DNA of 48,712 bases from Mesorhizobium sp. B2-7-1 (GTDB taxonomy: Bacteria; Pseudomonadota; Alphaproteobacteria; Rhizobiales; Rhizobiaceae): contig NZ_VFUA01000042.1 of NCBI RefSeq assembly GCF_006440735.1, positions 1-48,712 on the forward strand, given 5' to 3'. The notes below the pieces were generated by a model. That model saw nothing but the letters and a program-made list of their open reading frames with translations, was not told where the DNA came from and made no database searches. The translations under genes were made by a program, and so were the position numbers. This document shows positions 1 through 7,834 of the stretch, one piece after another (position 1 is the stretch's first letter; every line of letters begins with the position of its first letter).

Positions 1-130
1 CCCCTCTCCGTCTCGGCTTCGCCGAGCCACCTCTCCCCACATCCGTGGGGCGAGGAGCTTTGATCCTGCGGGCCGCGATCCTTCACGCCCCCCTCTGCCC
101 TGCCGGGCATCTCCCCCACGAGGGGGAGAT
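1..130. repeat. cluster of three small palindromes, rhizobial intergenic-repeat-like
   Basis: Three short inverted repeats lie in a noncoding stretch: CTCGGC/GCCGAG at 12-26, CCCCAC/GTGGGG at 35-50 and ATCTCCCCC/GGGGGAGAT at 109-130. Pyrimidine-rich palindromes of this style are common in intergenic DNA of rhizobia. No gene is visible before the riboswitch. Confidence 0.5.
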
Positions 131-185
131 CGGCTAATCGCCAATTGACAGCGCCTGCCGCCCCCTCCATACCTTCCGCGTTAAT

Positions 186-327
186 GTTCTCAGGGCGGGG
201 TGAAAGTCCCCACCGGCGGTAAGGGGGGTTCGCCCCAAGCCCGCGAGCGCTTTCCAGCCTATCGGAAAGGTCAGCAGATCCGGTGTGATTCCGGGGCCGA
301 CGGTTAAAGTCCGGATGAAAGAGAACG
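186..327 (+). promoter_or_regulatory. FMN riboswitch (RFN element)
   Basis: The conserved RFN core is readable. It has the opening CAGGGCGGGGTGAAAGTCCC and CACCGGCGGTAA, a variable arm, GCCCGCGAGCG, GGTCAGCAGATCCGGTG, then CCGACGGTTAAAGTCCGGATG and a closing GAGA. It sits 80 bp upstream of a lumazine synthase gene, the classic target. FMN binding is expected to reduce expression of that gene. The expression platform between 328 and 409 has GC-rich potential hairpins but no clear terminator, so transcriptional or translational control cannot be decided from the sequence. Confidence 0.95.
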
Positions 328-409
328 ATCGTAAAAGACGGTTCCGCTCGCGCGGGCCGCATTTTGCGTCGTGCGTCCTGATTCTGGTTCGAAACCGAAG
401 GATGGACCC

Positions 410-877
410 ATGAATCAGCATTCCCCAAAAGACTATGAAACTCGCCGCATCGCCGTCATTCGCGCGCGCTGGCACGCCGATATCGTCGACCAATGCGTGC
501 AAGCCTTCAAGGCGGAACTGGCCGCGCTCGGCGGTTTCGAGGTCGAGGTCTTCGACGTGCCGGGAGCCTACGAAATCCCGCTGCACGCCAAGACCTTGGC
601 CGCGACCGGACGCTATGCCGCGATCCTCGGCACCGCCTTTGTCGTCAATGGCGGCATCTATCGCCACGACTTCGTGGCGAGTGCCGTCATCGACGGCATG
701 ATGAACGTGCAGCTTGCGACCGGCGTGCCGGTGCTGTCGGCCGTGCTGACGCCGCACAATTTTCACGATAGCGCCGAGCACCATCGCTTCTTCCACGAGC
801 ATTTCACCGTGAAGGGCAAGGAGGCGGCGAAGGCCTGCGTCGAGATCCTCGCCGCGCGTGCGCGGATCGCCGCTTAG
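410..877 (+). CDS. ribH2: 6,7-dimethyl-8-ribityllumazine synthase, type II (RibH2)
   Basis: The 155-residue product catalyses the penultimate riboflavin step, condensing 5-amino-6-ribitylaminouracil with dihydroxybutanone phosphate in the cytoplasm. The stretches RARWHADIVDQ, FDVPGAYEIPLHAKTL, GGIYRHDFVASAVIDGMM and VPVLSAVLTPHNFH closely follow Brucella RibH2, the decameric type II enzyme, rather than housekeeping RibH1. ATG 410 is preferred over GTG 371 because GAAGGA lies 7 bp upstream and the homologous N-terminus begins MNQ. The gene stands alone behind the FMN riboswitch, without ribD/E/B neighbours, so it is probably tuned to flavin level separately from the main rib genes. Confidence 0.95.
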   Translation: MNQHSPKDYETRRIAVIRARWHADIVDQCVQAFKAELAALGGFEVEVFDVPGAYEIPLHAKTLAATGRYAAILGTAFVVNGGIYRHDFVASAVIDGMMNVQLATGVPVLSAVLTPHNFHDSAEHHRFFHEHFTVKGKEAAKACVEILAARARIAA

Positions 878-974
878 GTCCAACTGAGGCCGGATTTCAG
901 CCCTGCAACAAGAATTGCGGCCGAAAAGGCTTCAAAAGGTTGCGGTGGGTGCGAAATCCGGCCAGAAGCAACGG

Positions 975-1001
975 GGCCGCCCGACGCCCGGGCGGCCTTT
1001 T
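975..1001 (+). terminator. intrinsic terminator downstream of ribH2
   Basis: A perfect 9-bp GC stem (GGCCGCCCG / CGGGCGGCC) with a 5-nt loop is followed directly by TTTT. It lies about 100 bp after the ribH2 stop and just before the aldolase gene, separating the two transcripts. Confidence 0.8.
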
Positions 1002-1038
1002 CAAACACGGGCTCGAACCAGATACGGGAGACTATTCG

Positions 1039-2103
1039 TTGGCTCGCATCACACTGAGACAATTGCTCGACCATGCCGCCGAACACGGCTATGGCGTGCC
1101 TGCCTTCAACATGAACAATATGGAACAGGGCCTCGCCATCATGGAGGCGGCCGAGGAGACCAAGTCGCCGGTCATCCTGCAGGCCAGCCGCGGCGCGCGC
1201 GCCTATGCCAATGACGTGGTGCTGGCCAAGCTGATCGACGCGCTGGTCGAGATCCATCCCGACATCCCGGTCTGCATGCATCTCGACCACGGCAACAATG
1301 AAGCGACCTGCGTCACCGCGATCCAGTACGGCTTCACCTCGGTGATGATGGACGGCTCGCTGAAGGAAGATGGCAAGTCGCCGGCCGACTATGCCTATAA
1401 TTCCGGCATCACGCGCCGCGTCGTCGACATGGCGCATTGGGGCGGTGTCTCGGTAGAAGGCGAGATCGGCGTGCTGGGCTCGCTGGAAAGCGGCGGCGGC
1501 GAGCAGGAGGACGGCCACGGCGTCGAAGGCGCGATCAGCCATGACCAGCTTTTGACAAACCCCGAACAGGCTGTGCAGTTCGTCAAGGACACGCATGTCG
1601 ATGCCCTGGCGGTCGCCATGGGCACCAGCCACGGCGCCTATAAGTTCTCGCGCAAGCCGGACGGCGCGGTGCTGGCGATGAACGTGATCGAGGAGATCCA
1701 CCGCCGCCTGCCCAACATGCATCTGGTCATGCATGGGTCGTCCTCCGTGCCGGAGGAGCTGCAGGAGATCATCAACAAATATGGCGGCCAGATGAAGCCG
1801 ACCTGGGGCGTGCCGGTGGAAGAGATCCAGCGCGGCATCAAGCATGGCGTGCGCAAGATCAACATCGACACCGACAACCGCATGGCGTTGACCGGCGCCA
1901 TCCGCAAGGTGCTGACCGAGAACCCGTCGGAGTTCGATCCGCGCAAATATCTGACGCCTGCGATGGCGGCGATGCGGAAGCTCTGCAAGCAGCGCTTCGA
2001 GGAGTTCGGCACCGCCGGCAACGCCCAGAAGATCAAGCCGCTGCCGGTTTCGGAGATGGCCAGGCGCTACAAATCGGGCAGCCTCGACCCGAAATTCGGC
2101 TGA
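1039..2103 (+). CDS. fba: class II fructose-1,6-bisphosphate aldolase (Calvin-cycle subtype)
   Basis: This zinc-dependent aldolase (354 residues) interconverts fructose-1,6-bisphosphate with dihydroxyacetone phosphate and glyceraldehyde-3-phosphate. The N-terminus ITLRQLLDHAAEHGYGVPAFN is typical. CMHLDHG carries the zinc histidine and catalytic Asp region, VEGEIGVLG a further metal ligand region, and the C-terminal half has HGSSSVP and GVRKINIDTD phosphate-binding segments. The length fits the CbbA/FbaII-B subtype used by rhizobia. TTG 1039 is chosen as start because GGGAG lies 8 bp upstream and family proteins begin M-A-R-I-T. The upstream in-frame extension overlaps the terminator. It is monocistronic, with a terminator right after it. 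Some databases would call it cbbA. Confidence 0.95.
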   Translation: MARITLRQLLDHAAEHGYGVPAFNMNNMEQGLAIMEAAEETKSPVILQASRGARAYANDVVLAKLIDALVEIHPDIPVCMHLDHGNNEATCVTAIQYGFTSVMMDGSLKEDGKSPADYAYNSGITRRVVDMAHWGGVSVEGEIGVLGSLESGGGEQEDGHGVEGAISHDQLLTNPEQAVQFVKDTHVDALAVAMGTSHGAYKFSRKPDGAVLAMNVIEEIHRRLPNMHLVMHGSSSVPEELQEIINKYGGQMKPTWGVPVEEIQRGIKHGVRKINIDTDNRMALTGAIRKVLTENPSEFDPRKYLTPAMAAMRKLCKQRFEEFGTAGNAQKIKPLPVSEMARRYKSGSLDPKFG

Positions 2104-2114
2104 CGCGAATATCT

Positions 2115-2150
2115 CCCGCGACCGGTTCAATCCCGGTCGCGGGCATTCTT
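2115..2150 (+). terminator. terminator-like hairpin after fba
   Basis: An 11-bp perfect stem, CCCGCGACCGG / CCGGTCGCGGG, with a 7-nt loop lies 12 bp after the aldolase stop. It is followed by CATTCTT, a weak U-tract. Confidence 0.7.
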
Positions 2151-2166
2151 CCTGCCGAATTACGGC

Positions 2167-2191
2167 GGAACTTCACACCGACAAATTGGTT
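2167..2191 (+). promoter_or_regulatory. candidate EcfG/RpoE2 general-stress promoter for the 52-residue peptide
   Basis: GGAAC at 2167-2171 and GGTT at 2188-2191 give GGAAC-N18-TT, the spacing known for the alphaproteobacterial general-stress sigma factor (GGAAC-N18/19-TT in Sinorhizobium RpoE2). It places transcription start roughly 38 bp before the ATG at 2236. Confidence 0.6.
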
Positions 2192-2235
2192 CCTGCTCAG
2201 AGACCTTCCGGATCCGTCCAAAGGAAGGAGCAATC

Positions 2236-2394
2236 ATGAGCAAGGATCGCGATAGCGAAGGACCGGTCTTTTCCGGCCAAGACGCGCGACAGGGCGAGAT
2301 CATCCTGCGCACGCGTGCCCGCCGCATCATTTTCATCGCCGGGCTGGTCGGCATTGTGGTGCTGGCATTGGTGGTCAGCCTCGTCGCGCATTGA
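2236..2394 (+). CDS. small single-pass membrane protein (52 aa)
   Basis: A short reading frame with a very strong ribosome binding site (AAGGAAGGAG, 5 bp before the ATG). The product has a polar N-terminus with QGEIILRTRARR followed by one hydrophobic segment (about residues 31-51, IIFIAGLVGIVVLALVV). This is a tail-anchored or N-in single-span topology with positive residues before the membrane. Similar peptides with a QGEIILRT motif occur in Rhizobiales and are often misnamed as peptide ABC transporter permeases. They are far too short for that. The candidate stress promoter upstream suggests a role in the general stress response. The function is unknown. Confidence 0.8.
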   Translation: MSKDRDSEGPVFSGQDARQGEIILRTRARRIIFIAGLVGIVVLALVVSLVAH

Positions 2395-2425
2395 AGGCAG
2401 TGCGAATGTCCCGGGCATCGGTCAG

Positions 2426-2451
2426 GGAACCATTCCCGGCTCTGTCCGGTT
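2426..2451 (+). promoter_or_regulatory. candidate EcfG/RpoE2 promoter for the mgtC-family gene
   Basis: GGAAC at 2426-2430 and GGTT at 2448-2451 give GGAAC-N19-TT, the second such element within 260 bp. Predicted transcription would start about 45 bp before the mgtC-family ATG at 2505. Confidence 0.5.
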
Positions 2452-2504
2452 GAACGTCGCAGATGAAATTGAGACGCGGTGACTTAGGCCGCCCTGTCTA
2501 AACG

Positions 2505-3230
2505 ATGTTCGAGACGCTTTGTTGCGACATGCCGCTTCATCCGACCTGGCTCGACCTTGTCGGGCGGCTGTTGCTGACGGTGCTCGCCGGTTTCCTCATC
2601 GGCCTCAACCGCGAGGCGCGCGGCCATTCGGCCGGACTGCGCACGACAATTCTGGTCGGTCTTGCGGCCTGCGTGGCCATGGTCCAGGCCAACATGCTGC
2701 TCGATGTATCCGGTAAGGCGCCAGACTCCTTCGTGCGCATGGACGTAATGCGCTTCGCGCTCGGCGTGCTCACCGGCGTCGGCTTCATCGGCGGCGGCGC
2801 CATCCTGCGGCGCGGCGATCTCGTCACCGGCGTCACCACCGCCGCCACGATGTGGATCATGACGATGATTGGACTGGCCTTCGGCGGCGGCCAGTATGGC
2901 CTCGGCATGATCGCGACGGTACTGACAATGGTGACGCTGCAGGCGTTGAAATGGGTCGATCTGAAAATCCCGCGCGACCACAAAGCGATCCTGTCGGTCT
3001 CATGGCCGAAGAGTTCGCCGCCGGACCTTCAGGACATGGTGCGGCCGATTGGCTACGATGCACGTTTCGTCGGCATGGAACACGATGCCGAACGCAGCCG
3101 CTTCGTTTTTTCCTTCATGGTTCAGTGGAAGCAGCCCGACGCGAACGCACCTTCGACGGACGTGTTGTCGCTGGTCGGCGAGCACTGCGAAGTCGAGCGC
3201 TTCGAGGTGATCGGTGAGAAGCCGTTTTGA
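2505..3230 (+). CDS. MgtC/SapB family inner-membrane protein
   Basis: The 241-residue protein has an N-terminal hydrophobic domain of four or five helices with the MgtC signature (GLNREARGHSAGLRT near residues 30-45, then GVGFIGGGAI and GVTTAATMW). A soluble C-terminal domain (about 160-241) resembles the ACT-like tail of MgtC. MgtC proteins act at the inner membrane in low-magnesium growth and phosphate or ATP homeostasis, not as Mg transporters themselves. The start is uncertain. ATG 2505 and ATG 2529 (MPLHPTW) both lack a convincing Shine-Dalgarno sequence. It is convergent with the VWA gene, with 15 bp between stops and no clear terminator. Confidence 0.9.
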   Translation: MFETLCCDMPLHPTWLDLVGRLLLTVLAGFLIGLNREARGHSAGLRTTILVGLAACVAMVQANMLLDVSGKAPDSFVRMDVMRFALGVLTGVGFIGGGAILRRGDLVTGVTTAATMWIMTMIGLAFGGGQYGLGMIATVLTMVTLQALKWVDLKIPRDHKAILSVSWPKSSPPDLQDMVRPIGYDARFVGMEHDAERSRFVFSFMVQWKQPDANAPSTDVLSLVGEHCEVERFEVIGEKPF

Positions 3231-3245
3231 GCGCGAGCGGCAGGT

Positions 3246-4481
3246 TTACTCGGCCGCGTTCGGCGTTTCGGCGTCCGCCCGGATGAGCTTGATGTCGGCT
3301 CCGGCCGCCCAGGCGCCGATGTCCTCGCGACTGAGTGCTGCCGCCATCATGTCCGGGAAATGATCGGGCGTGCAAGCAAAGACCGGAATGCCCAGCGCCG
3401 CGACGGACCCCGCCATCGACGGATCGTAGCCGGGACGCCCCTGGTCGGTGAGCGCCAGGAGCACGACGACATTGACGCCCGAGCGGACGAGGGCTGCCAG
3501 CCTTTGCAGAAGCTCCTTGCCGTTGCCGCCTTCGTAGAGATCGGTGATCAGCACGAAATGCGCCTTGGTCGGCCGCTCGATGCGTTCGGCGCAATAGGCG
3601 ACCGCCTGGTTGATGTCGGTACCGCCGCCGAGCTGGACGCCGAACAGCACCTCGACCGGATCGCTGAGCTCTTCGGTCAGATCAACGATCGCGGTGTCGA
3701 AGCAGACCAGCTTGGTCCGCACCACCGGCAGCGACGCCATCACGGCGGCGAAGATCGAGGCGTAGATCACAGAGCTTGCCATTGAGCCGGACTGGTCGAC
3801 GCAGAGCGTCACCTCGTCGAGGTCGACCAGGCGGCGCTGGCGGCGCATGAAGCCGACCAGCTTTTCGGGCACCACGGTCTTGTGCTCCGGCTGGTAGTGG
3901 CGAAGGTTGGCCGTGATCGTTCGTGGCCAGTCGATGTCGCGTTGGCGCGGCCGGTTGGTGCGCCGCGACTTGTCGAGCGCGCCGCGGATCGCTTCGGCGG
4001 TCTTCTGCTCCAGGCGCTGCATCAGCTTGGCGACGATATCGGAAATGATGGACCTGGCGATGTCCTTGGTCTTGTCGGGCATCGCCGAGCGCAGCGAGAC
4101 GAGGTCGGCGACGAGATTGACGTCGGCCTCGATCGCCTTGAGGAATTCCGGCTCCATCAGCATCTGCTTCAGGTTCAGGCGCTCGAAGGCATCCTTCTGC
4201 ACGACCTGGACGACTTGCTCTGGGAAAAACGACCGGATATCGCCCATCCATTGCGCGACGCGAGGCGCCGAGCGGCCCAGCCCACCGCGCCGCTTGCGCG
4301 GGTCACCGGCGGTGTCGCCGCTGCCATCGCCATAGAGCGCGTCGAGCGCCGTCGACAGGCGCCGGTCCTCGGCCGACAGCGCCGATGATGTCTCGTCGTC
4401 GGCGCCGATCGCCAGCCGCCAGCGGCGCTCCCTGTTGTCTCCGGTCGGATCGAGCTCCGGCCCGGTGGCTTCATCAACCAT
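3246..4481 (-). CDS. VWA domain protein of a YehP-like MoxR module
   Basis: This is the last gene of the five-gene minus-strand module. The 411-residue product has a helical N-terminal region and a C-terminal von Willebrand A domain (about 224-405). All MIDAS metal-site elements are present: D229-Q-S231-G-S233, T288 in GGGTDI and D314 in ITDLYEG. In such systems VWA proteins pair with MoxR AAA+ ATPases, the AAA+ ring remodelling a client that the MIDAS domain contacts. ATG 4481 is chosen because GGGGGAGG precedes it closely. A longer frame reaches 4541 with no ribosome binding site. It overlaps the DUF5682 gene by 8 bp, so translational coupling is likely. It resembles E. coli YehP, which is uncharacterised. 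Confidence 0.85.
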   Translation of the reverse strand: MVDEATGPELDPTGDNRERRWRLAIGADDETSSALSAEDRRLSTALDALYGDGSGDTAGDPRKRRGGLGRSAPRVAQWMGDIRSFFPEQVVQVVQKDAFERLNLKQMLMEPEFLKAIEADVNLVADLVSLRSAMPDKTKDIARSIISDIVAKLMQRLEQKTAEAIRGALDKSRRTNRPRQRDIDWPRTITANLRHYQPEHKTVVPEKLVGFMRRQRRLVDLDEVTLCVDQSGSMASSVIYASIFAAVMASLPVVRTKLVCFDTAIVDLTEELSDPVEVLFGVQLGGGTDINQAVAYCAERIERPTKAHFVLITDLYEGGNGKELLQRLAALVRSGVNVVVLLALTDQGRPGYDPSMAGSVAALGIPVFACTPDHFPDMMAAALSREDIGAWAAGADIKLIRADAETPNAAE

Positions 4482-6732
4482 GGCTGGCCTCCCCCGCGAG
4501 CAACTTGCCGAGAAGAGCGAAATGCCTGCGCCATGCCTCACCGCCGTCAGGCGCGGGCGTGAGCCCGGCGGGCAGGCTCGCTCTCTTGCCGAGCACGGCC
4601 TCGATCAGCCGCCGGCGCTCCATGCTGTCGAGATTGGAGAAGACGCGGCGCAGCAGCGGCAGGTGCGCCACGAAAGCCTCCTCGTCGAGCGATGCCAGCC
4701 AGGCATCGACGGCGCCACGCAAACCCTCGTCGTAGATCAGCCGCTGGCCGGCGCCGCTGAAAAAACCTTCGAAGAAGGCGGCCGCATCGATCACGGGCGT
4801 TCCCGGCGACAGGCGCTTTGCCAAGAGGTCGGCGGTCTCATCCGCTGAGAGCCGGCCTGCCTCGTAGAGCAGATGCGCGGCGCAGCCGGCAACAAGCGCC
4901 GTGGACCGCGACGAATCGAGCACGGCCGCCAACCCATTGCGCCATGCCTCCACAACATGCTCGCCCGGCTCGACCAGCTTGATCGCCTCGTCGGTCTTGC
5001 GCATCGCTGCCATCAGCGCGGCGGCGGCCTGCGCGTCGAGATCGCGCGCCGCGTAAGGCAGAGCGATCGAACCCTCGATGATCAGCCGTTCCAGCAGGCC
5101 GGCGAGACGTTCAGTCTCGGTCTTGCGGGCTTCGCCGTAGCGGATGATGTCGGCCAGCGGCGGCACCGAGGCCAGCAGCTCCAGGCACTCGCTGCTGTGC
5201 GCCGCCTTTTCCTCAAGCGCTGCGAGGCCAGCGGCGGATGCTTCGCTCAACGCCGCCGCAATTGCGCTTTGCACCAGCGTGGCCAGAGCATCGAGTGTCG
5301 CAGCTGCGCCGATCATCTGGATCAGCCGGCCATTGGCGGCCTTCTCGATGGTCGGGCCGTAGACCAGGTTCTCGACCAGGCGGACCGCATATTCCGGCTG
5401 CCAGGCCAGCATCCAGCGCTCGCGGAACGTGCCGCGGCTGCGTCCGACATCCGTCAGCCGGCCCCATGCTACGCCAAGCACGTTCAGCCGGTGCAGGAGC
5501 GTGGAGCGAAACAGCCCGCTCTCGCTGCGCAGGTCGACCGAAAGTTCCCGCTCCAGCGCCTCGGGCTTCAGCCGCGCGGCTTTCTGGTTGCGCTGCAAAT
5601 CGTCGATCAGCGGCGCCAGCGGCGTGTCGGGCGGGATCTCGCCGACATCGGCGCCGAGCAGCAGCTCGGCCTCGACCATCCTCCACAGCAAGGCCTCGCC
5701 GTTGAAGAGCGCCGAGACCGAGGCATCGCGCAGTTCCTCGAAGCCCGGCTTCGGCCGTTCGCGGATGGCGGCGAGCGCCCGCGCAAGACGCTCCGCCTCG
5801 ATCAGGGACGCGGTCGAGATCATGTGGCCCTTGGCGCGAAGCACCGAGGCGATGCGCGCCAGCCAGAGCACCGAGGCGTCGCCCTGCCCGCGCGTTTGCC
5901 ACAGATGCTTGCACCATCCGGGCGCGACGACGCCGGCGCCGTAGCCGTAGCCCAGCGCCAGGCGCGGTCCGGTCCATGGCGCATAGGTCATCATGGTCTT
6001 GCGCCGGCCGATGCCCTTCAGGAGCGCCTGGTCGCTCTTTTGCGTGTGCGCCGCCTGCAAGGCCGGCACATGCCAGGCGCCGCAGACGACGGCCAGCGGG
6101 CCTTCGAATTCTTTCCGCGCGGCGGCGATCTCGAGCCGCATATGCGCCTCGCGCATCGCCTCGAATTTGCCGATCGCCCCCTCGCCGTCACGCAGCGTCG
6201 TCATCGCGTCGGCGATGGCCGCGAAGATCGGGCCGGGCTCCGGATTCTGCTCGATGATGTCCGACCACCAGCTCTCGCCGTCCTCATAGCCGGCTGCGCG
6301 CGCCAAAGTGCCGATCGGATCCTGGATGCGCGTCGGTTCTTCGCCCTGCTCTTGCGTGGGCTCTGCTTCGCCGGCATCGATGTCGGTCGAACCTTCAGCC
6401 GTCTTCGCGGCAAGCCGCGCGGCCGACGGCAGGTCGATGAAGCGCAGCGCCGCCTTGTTGGCGACGGCCCATAACGCCGCCTGATATTCCGGCGAGAACT
6501 CGGCGAAGGGCCAGAAGCTGGTCGCGGCGGGATCGTCCTCCGGATAGCAGAGCAGCGCCACCGGCGGCTTCAGGTCGGGACTGGCGAGCAGCGGCAGCAA
6601 CGGCGAGGCATCGACCGGCCCTTCGATCAGCACGGCGACCGGCTGCAATTCCTGCAACGCCTTGGCCAGGCTCTCGGCAGAGCCCGGCCCGTGATGGCGA
6701 ATGCCGAAATAGCTGATGCCGCCTCCCGTCAT
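4474..6732 (-). CDS. DUF5682 family protein (YehM-like), possible Tiki/TraB-type hydrolase fold
   Basis: The 752-residue product is the largest of the module and comparable in size to E. coli YehM. The N-terminus reads YFGIRHHGPGSAESL (8-22), then PVAVLIEGP with E37. Further on are R194-E195-x-x-M198 and VVCGAWHVPAL with H221. A GxxH after a first strand, a Glu ending the next strand, an R[DEN]xxM helix and a second GxxHxP are arranged as in the TraB/Tiki/EreA superfamily of metal-dependent hydrolases, so the first 230 residues may be an enzyme domain. That is inference. The DUF itself has no assigned function. Residues 280-752 are mostly alpha-helical, likely a scaffold. It starts 3 bp after the AAA+ gene stop and overlaps the VWA gene. 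Confidence 0.85.
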   Translation of the reverse strand: MTGGGISYFGIRHHGPGSAESLAKALQELQPVAVLIEGPVDASPLLPLLASPDLKPPVALLCYPEDDPAATSFWPFAEFSPEYQAALWAVANKAALRFIDLPSAARLAAKTAEGSTDIDAGEAEPTQEQGEEPTRIQDPIGTLARAAGYEDGESWWSDIIEQNPEPGPIFAAIADAMTTLRDGEGAIGKFEAMREAHMRLEIAAARKEFEGPLAVVCGAWHVPALQAAHTQKSDQALLKGIGRRKTMMTYAPWTGPRLALGYGYGAGVVAPGWCKHLWQTRGQGDASVLWLARIASVLRAKGHMISTASLIEAERLARALAAIRERPKPGFEELRDASVSALFNGEALLWRMVEAELLLGADVGEIPPDTPLAPLIDDLQRNQKAARLKPEALERELSVDLRSESGLFRSTLLHRLNVLGVAWGRLTDVGRSRGTFRERWMLAWQPEYAVRLVENLVYGPTIEKAANGRLIQMIGAAATLDALATLVQSAIAAALSEASAAGLAALEEKAAHSSECLELLASVPPLADIIRYGEARKTETERLAGLLERLIIEGSIALPYAARDLDAQAAAALMAAMRKTDEAIKLVEPGEHVVEAWRNGLAAVLDSSRSTALVAGCAAHLLYEAGRLSADETADLLAKRLSPGTPVIDAAAFFEGFFSGAGQRLIYDEGLRGAVDAWLASLDEEAFVAHLPLLRRVFSNLDSMERRRLIEAVLGKRASLPAGLTPAPDGGEAWRRHFALLGKLLAGEASHG

Positions 6733-6735
6733 AGC

Positions 6736-7815
6736 TCAGATCGCCGCGTTGAGCGCCGCGTAATAACCGGCATAGTCCGGCCGCTTCTTCAGCACCGTCT
6801 CCAGATATTCCTCCAGCACCACCTTGTCCTGGACAGGATCCTTGACGATCGCACCGACAAGGCTTGGCGCGAGCCCTTCGGCATGCAGCTTGCCGTCGTC
6901 GAACCATGCCGCCTGGCTTAGGCCGCTAACCATCGTGGCGATCGCCTCGGCGGTGGACAGCGAGCCCGACGGCGTCTTCAGCGTCACCTTGCCGTCAGCG
7001 GTCGAGCCGGAACGCAGCTCGCGGAAGATGGTCAGCACGCGGGCGATCTCCTCGCCGACATTCTTCGGCACCGGCAGGTCCAGCCCGCCGGCCATCTCGC
7101 CGACGCGCCGGGAGACGATCGAGACTTCCTCCGCCATGTCGTCCGGCAAAGGCAGCACCACGACATTGAAGCGCCGCTTCAGCGCCGAGGAAAGTTCGTT
7201 GACGCCCTTGTCGCGGTTGTTGGCGGTGGCGATGATGTTGAAGCCGCGCTGGGCGTAGATCGAGGTGTTCAGCTCCGGCACCGGCATCATCTTTTCCGAC
7301 AGCACGGTGATCAGCGTGTCCTGCACGTCGGAGCCCATGCGCGTCAGCTCTTCCAGGCGGCAGAGCTTGCCGTCCTGCATGGCGCGGTAGAGCGGCGTCG
7401 GCACCAGCGCCTCTTGGCTCGGGCCCTTTGCCAGGAGCTGGGCATAGTTCCAGCCATAGCGGATCTGGTTTTCGTCGGTGCCGGCGGTGCATTGCACGAC
7501 CAGCGTCGAATTGCCCATGATGGCGCCGGCGAGATGTTCCGATACCCACGATTTCGCCGTTCCCGGGACGCCGAGCAGAAGCAGCGCGCGGTCGGTCGCG
7601 AGCGTGGCTACCGCCGTTTCCATCAATTGGCGGCGACCGACATATTTCGGCGAAATTATCGTGCCGTCGCTCGCCTTGCCGCCCATCAGATAGGTCAGCA
7701 CGGCCTTGGGCGACAGGCTCCAGCCGGCGGGCTTCTGGCGATCGTCGCCGCGCGCGAGCGCCTGAAGTTCGGCGGCATAGACCTGCTCGGCCGGGAGGCG
7801 GATGGCTGCGTTCAT
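6736..7815 (-). CDS. MoxR-family AAA+ ATPase (YehL-like)
   Basis: The 359-residue ATPase has Walker A GVPGTAKS (82-89), a Walker B position KLCRLEEL with E155-E156, sensor 1 in IATANN (N199/N200) and an arginine-finger type KRRFN (213-217). The usual Walker B Asp is Glu here, which is worth noting. MoxR ATPases work as chaperone-like assembly or remodelling factors together with VWA partners, and one is encoded two genes downstream. The ribosome binding site GGAGAAG lies 7 bp before ATG 7815. The spacing is 19 bp from the DUF5691 gene and 3 bp to the DUF5682 gene, which indicates one transcript. Confidence 0.92.
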   Translation of the reverse strand: MNAAIRLPAEQVYAAELQALARGDDRQKPAGWSLSPKAVLTYLMGGKASDGTIISPKYVGRRQLMETAVATLATDRALLLLGVPGTAKSWVSEHLAGAIMGNSTLVVQCTAGTDENQIRYGWNYAQLLAKGPSQEALVPTPLYRAMQDGKLCRLEELTRMGSDVQDTLITVLSEKMMPVPELNTSIYAQRGFNIIATANNRDKGVNELSSALKRRFNVVVLPLPDDMAEEVSIVSRRVGEMAGGLDLPVPKNVGEEIARVLTIFRELRSGSTADGKVTLKTPSGSLSTAEAIATMVSGLSQAAWFDDGKLHAEGLAPSLVGAIVKDPVQDKVVLEEYLETVLKKRPDYAGYYAALNAAI

Positions 7816-7834
7816 GCGATCTTCTCCGAATTGA

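Noticed and set aside
134..883. 249-codon minus-strand frame over the riboswitch and ribH2
   Set aside because: It spans a structured RNA element and a certain gene on the other strand.
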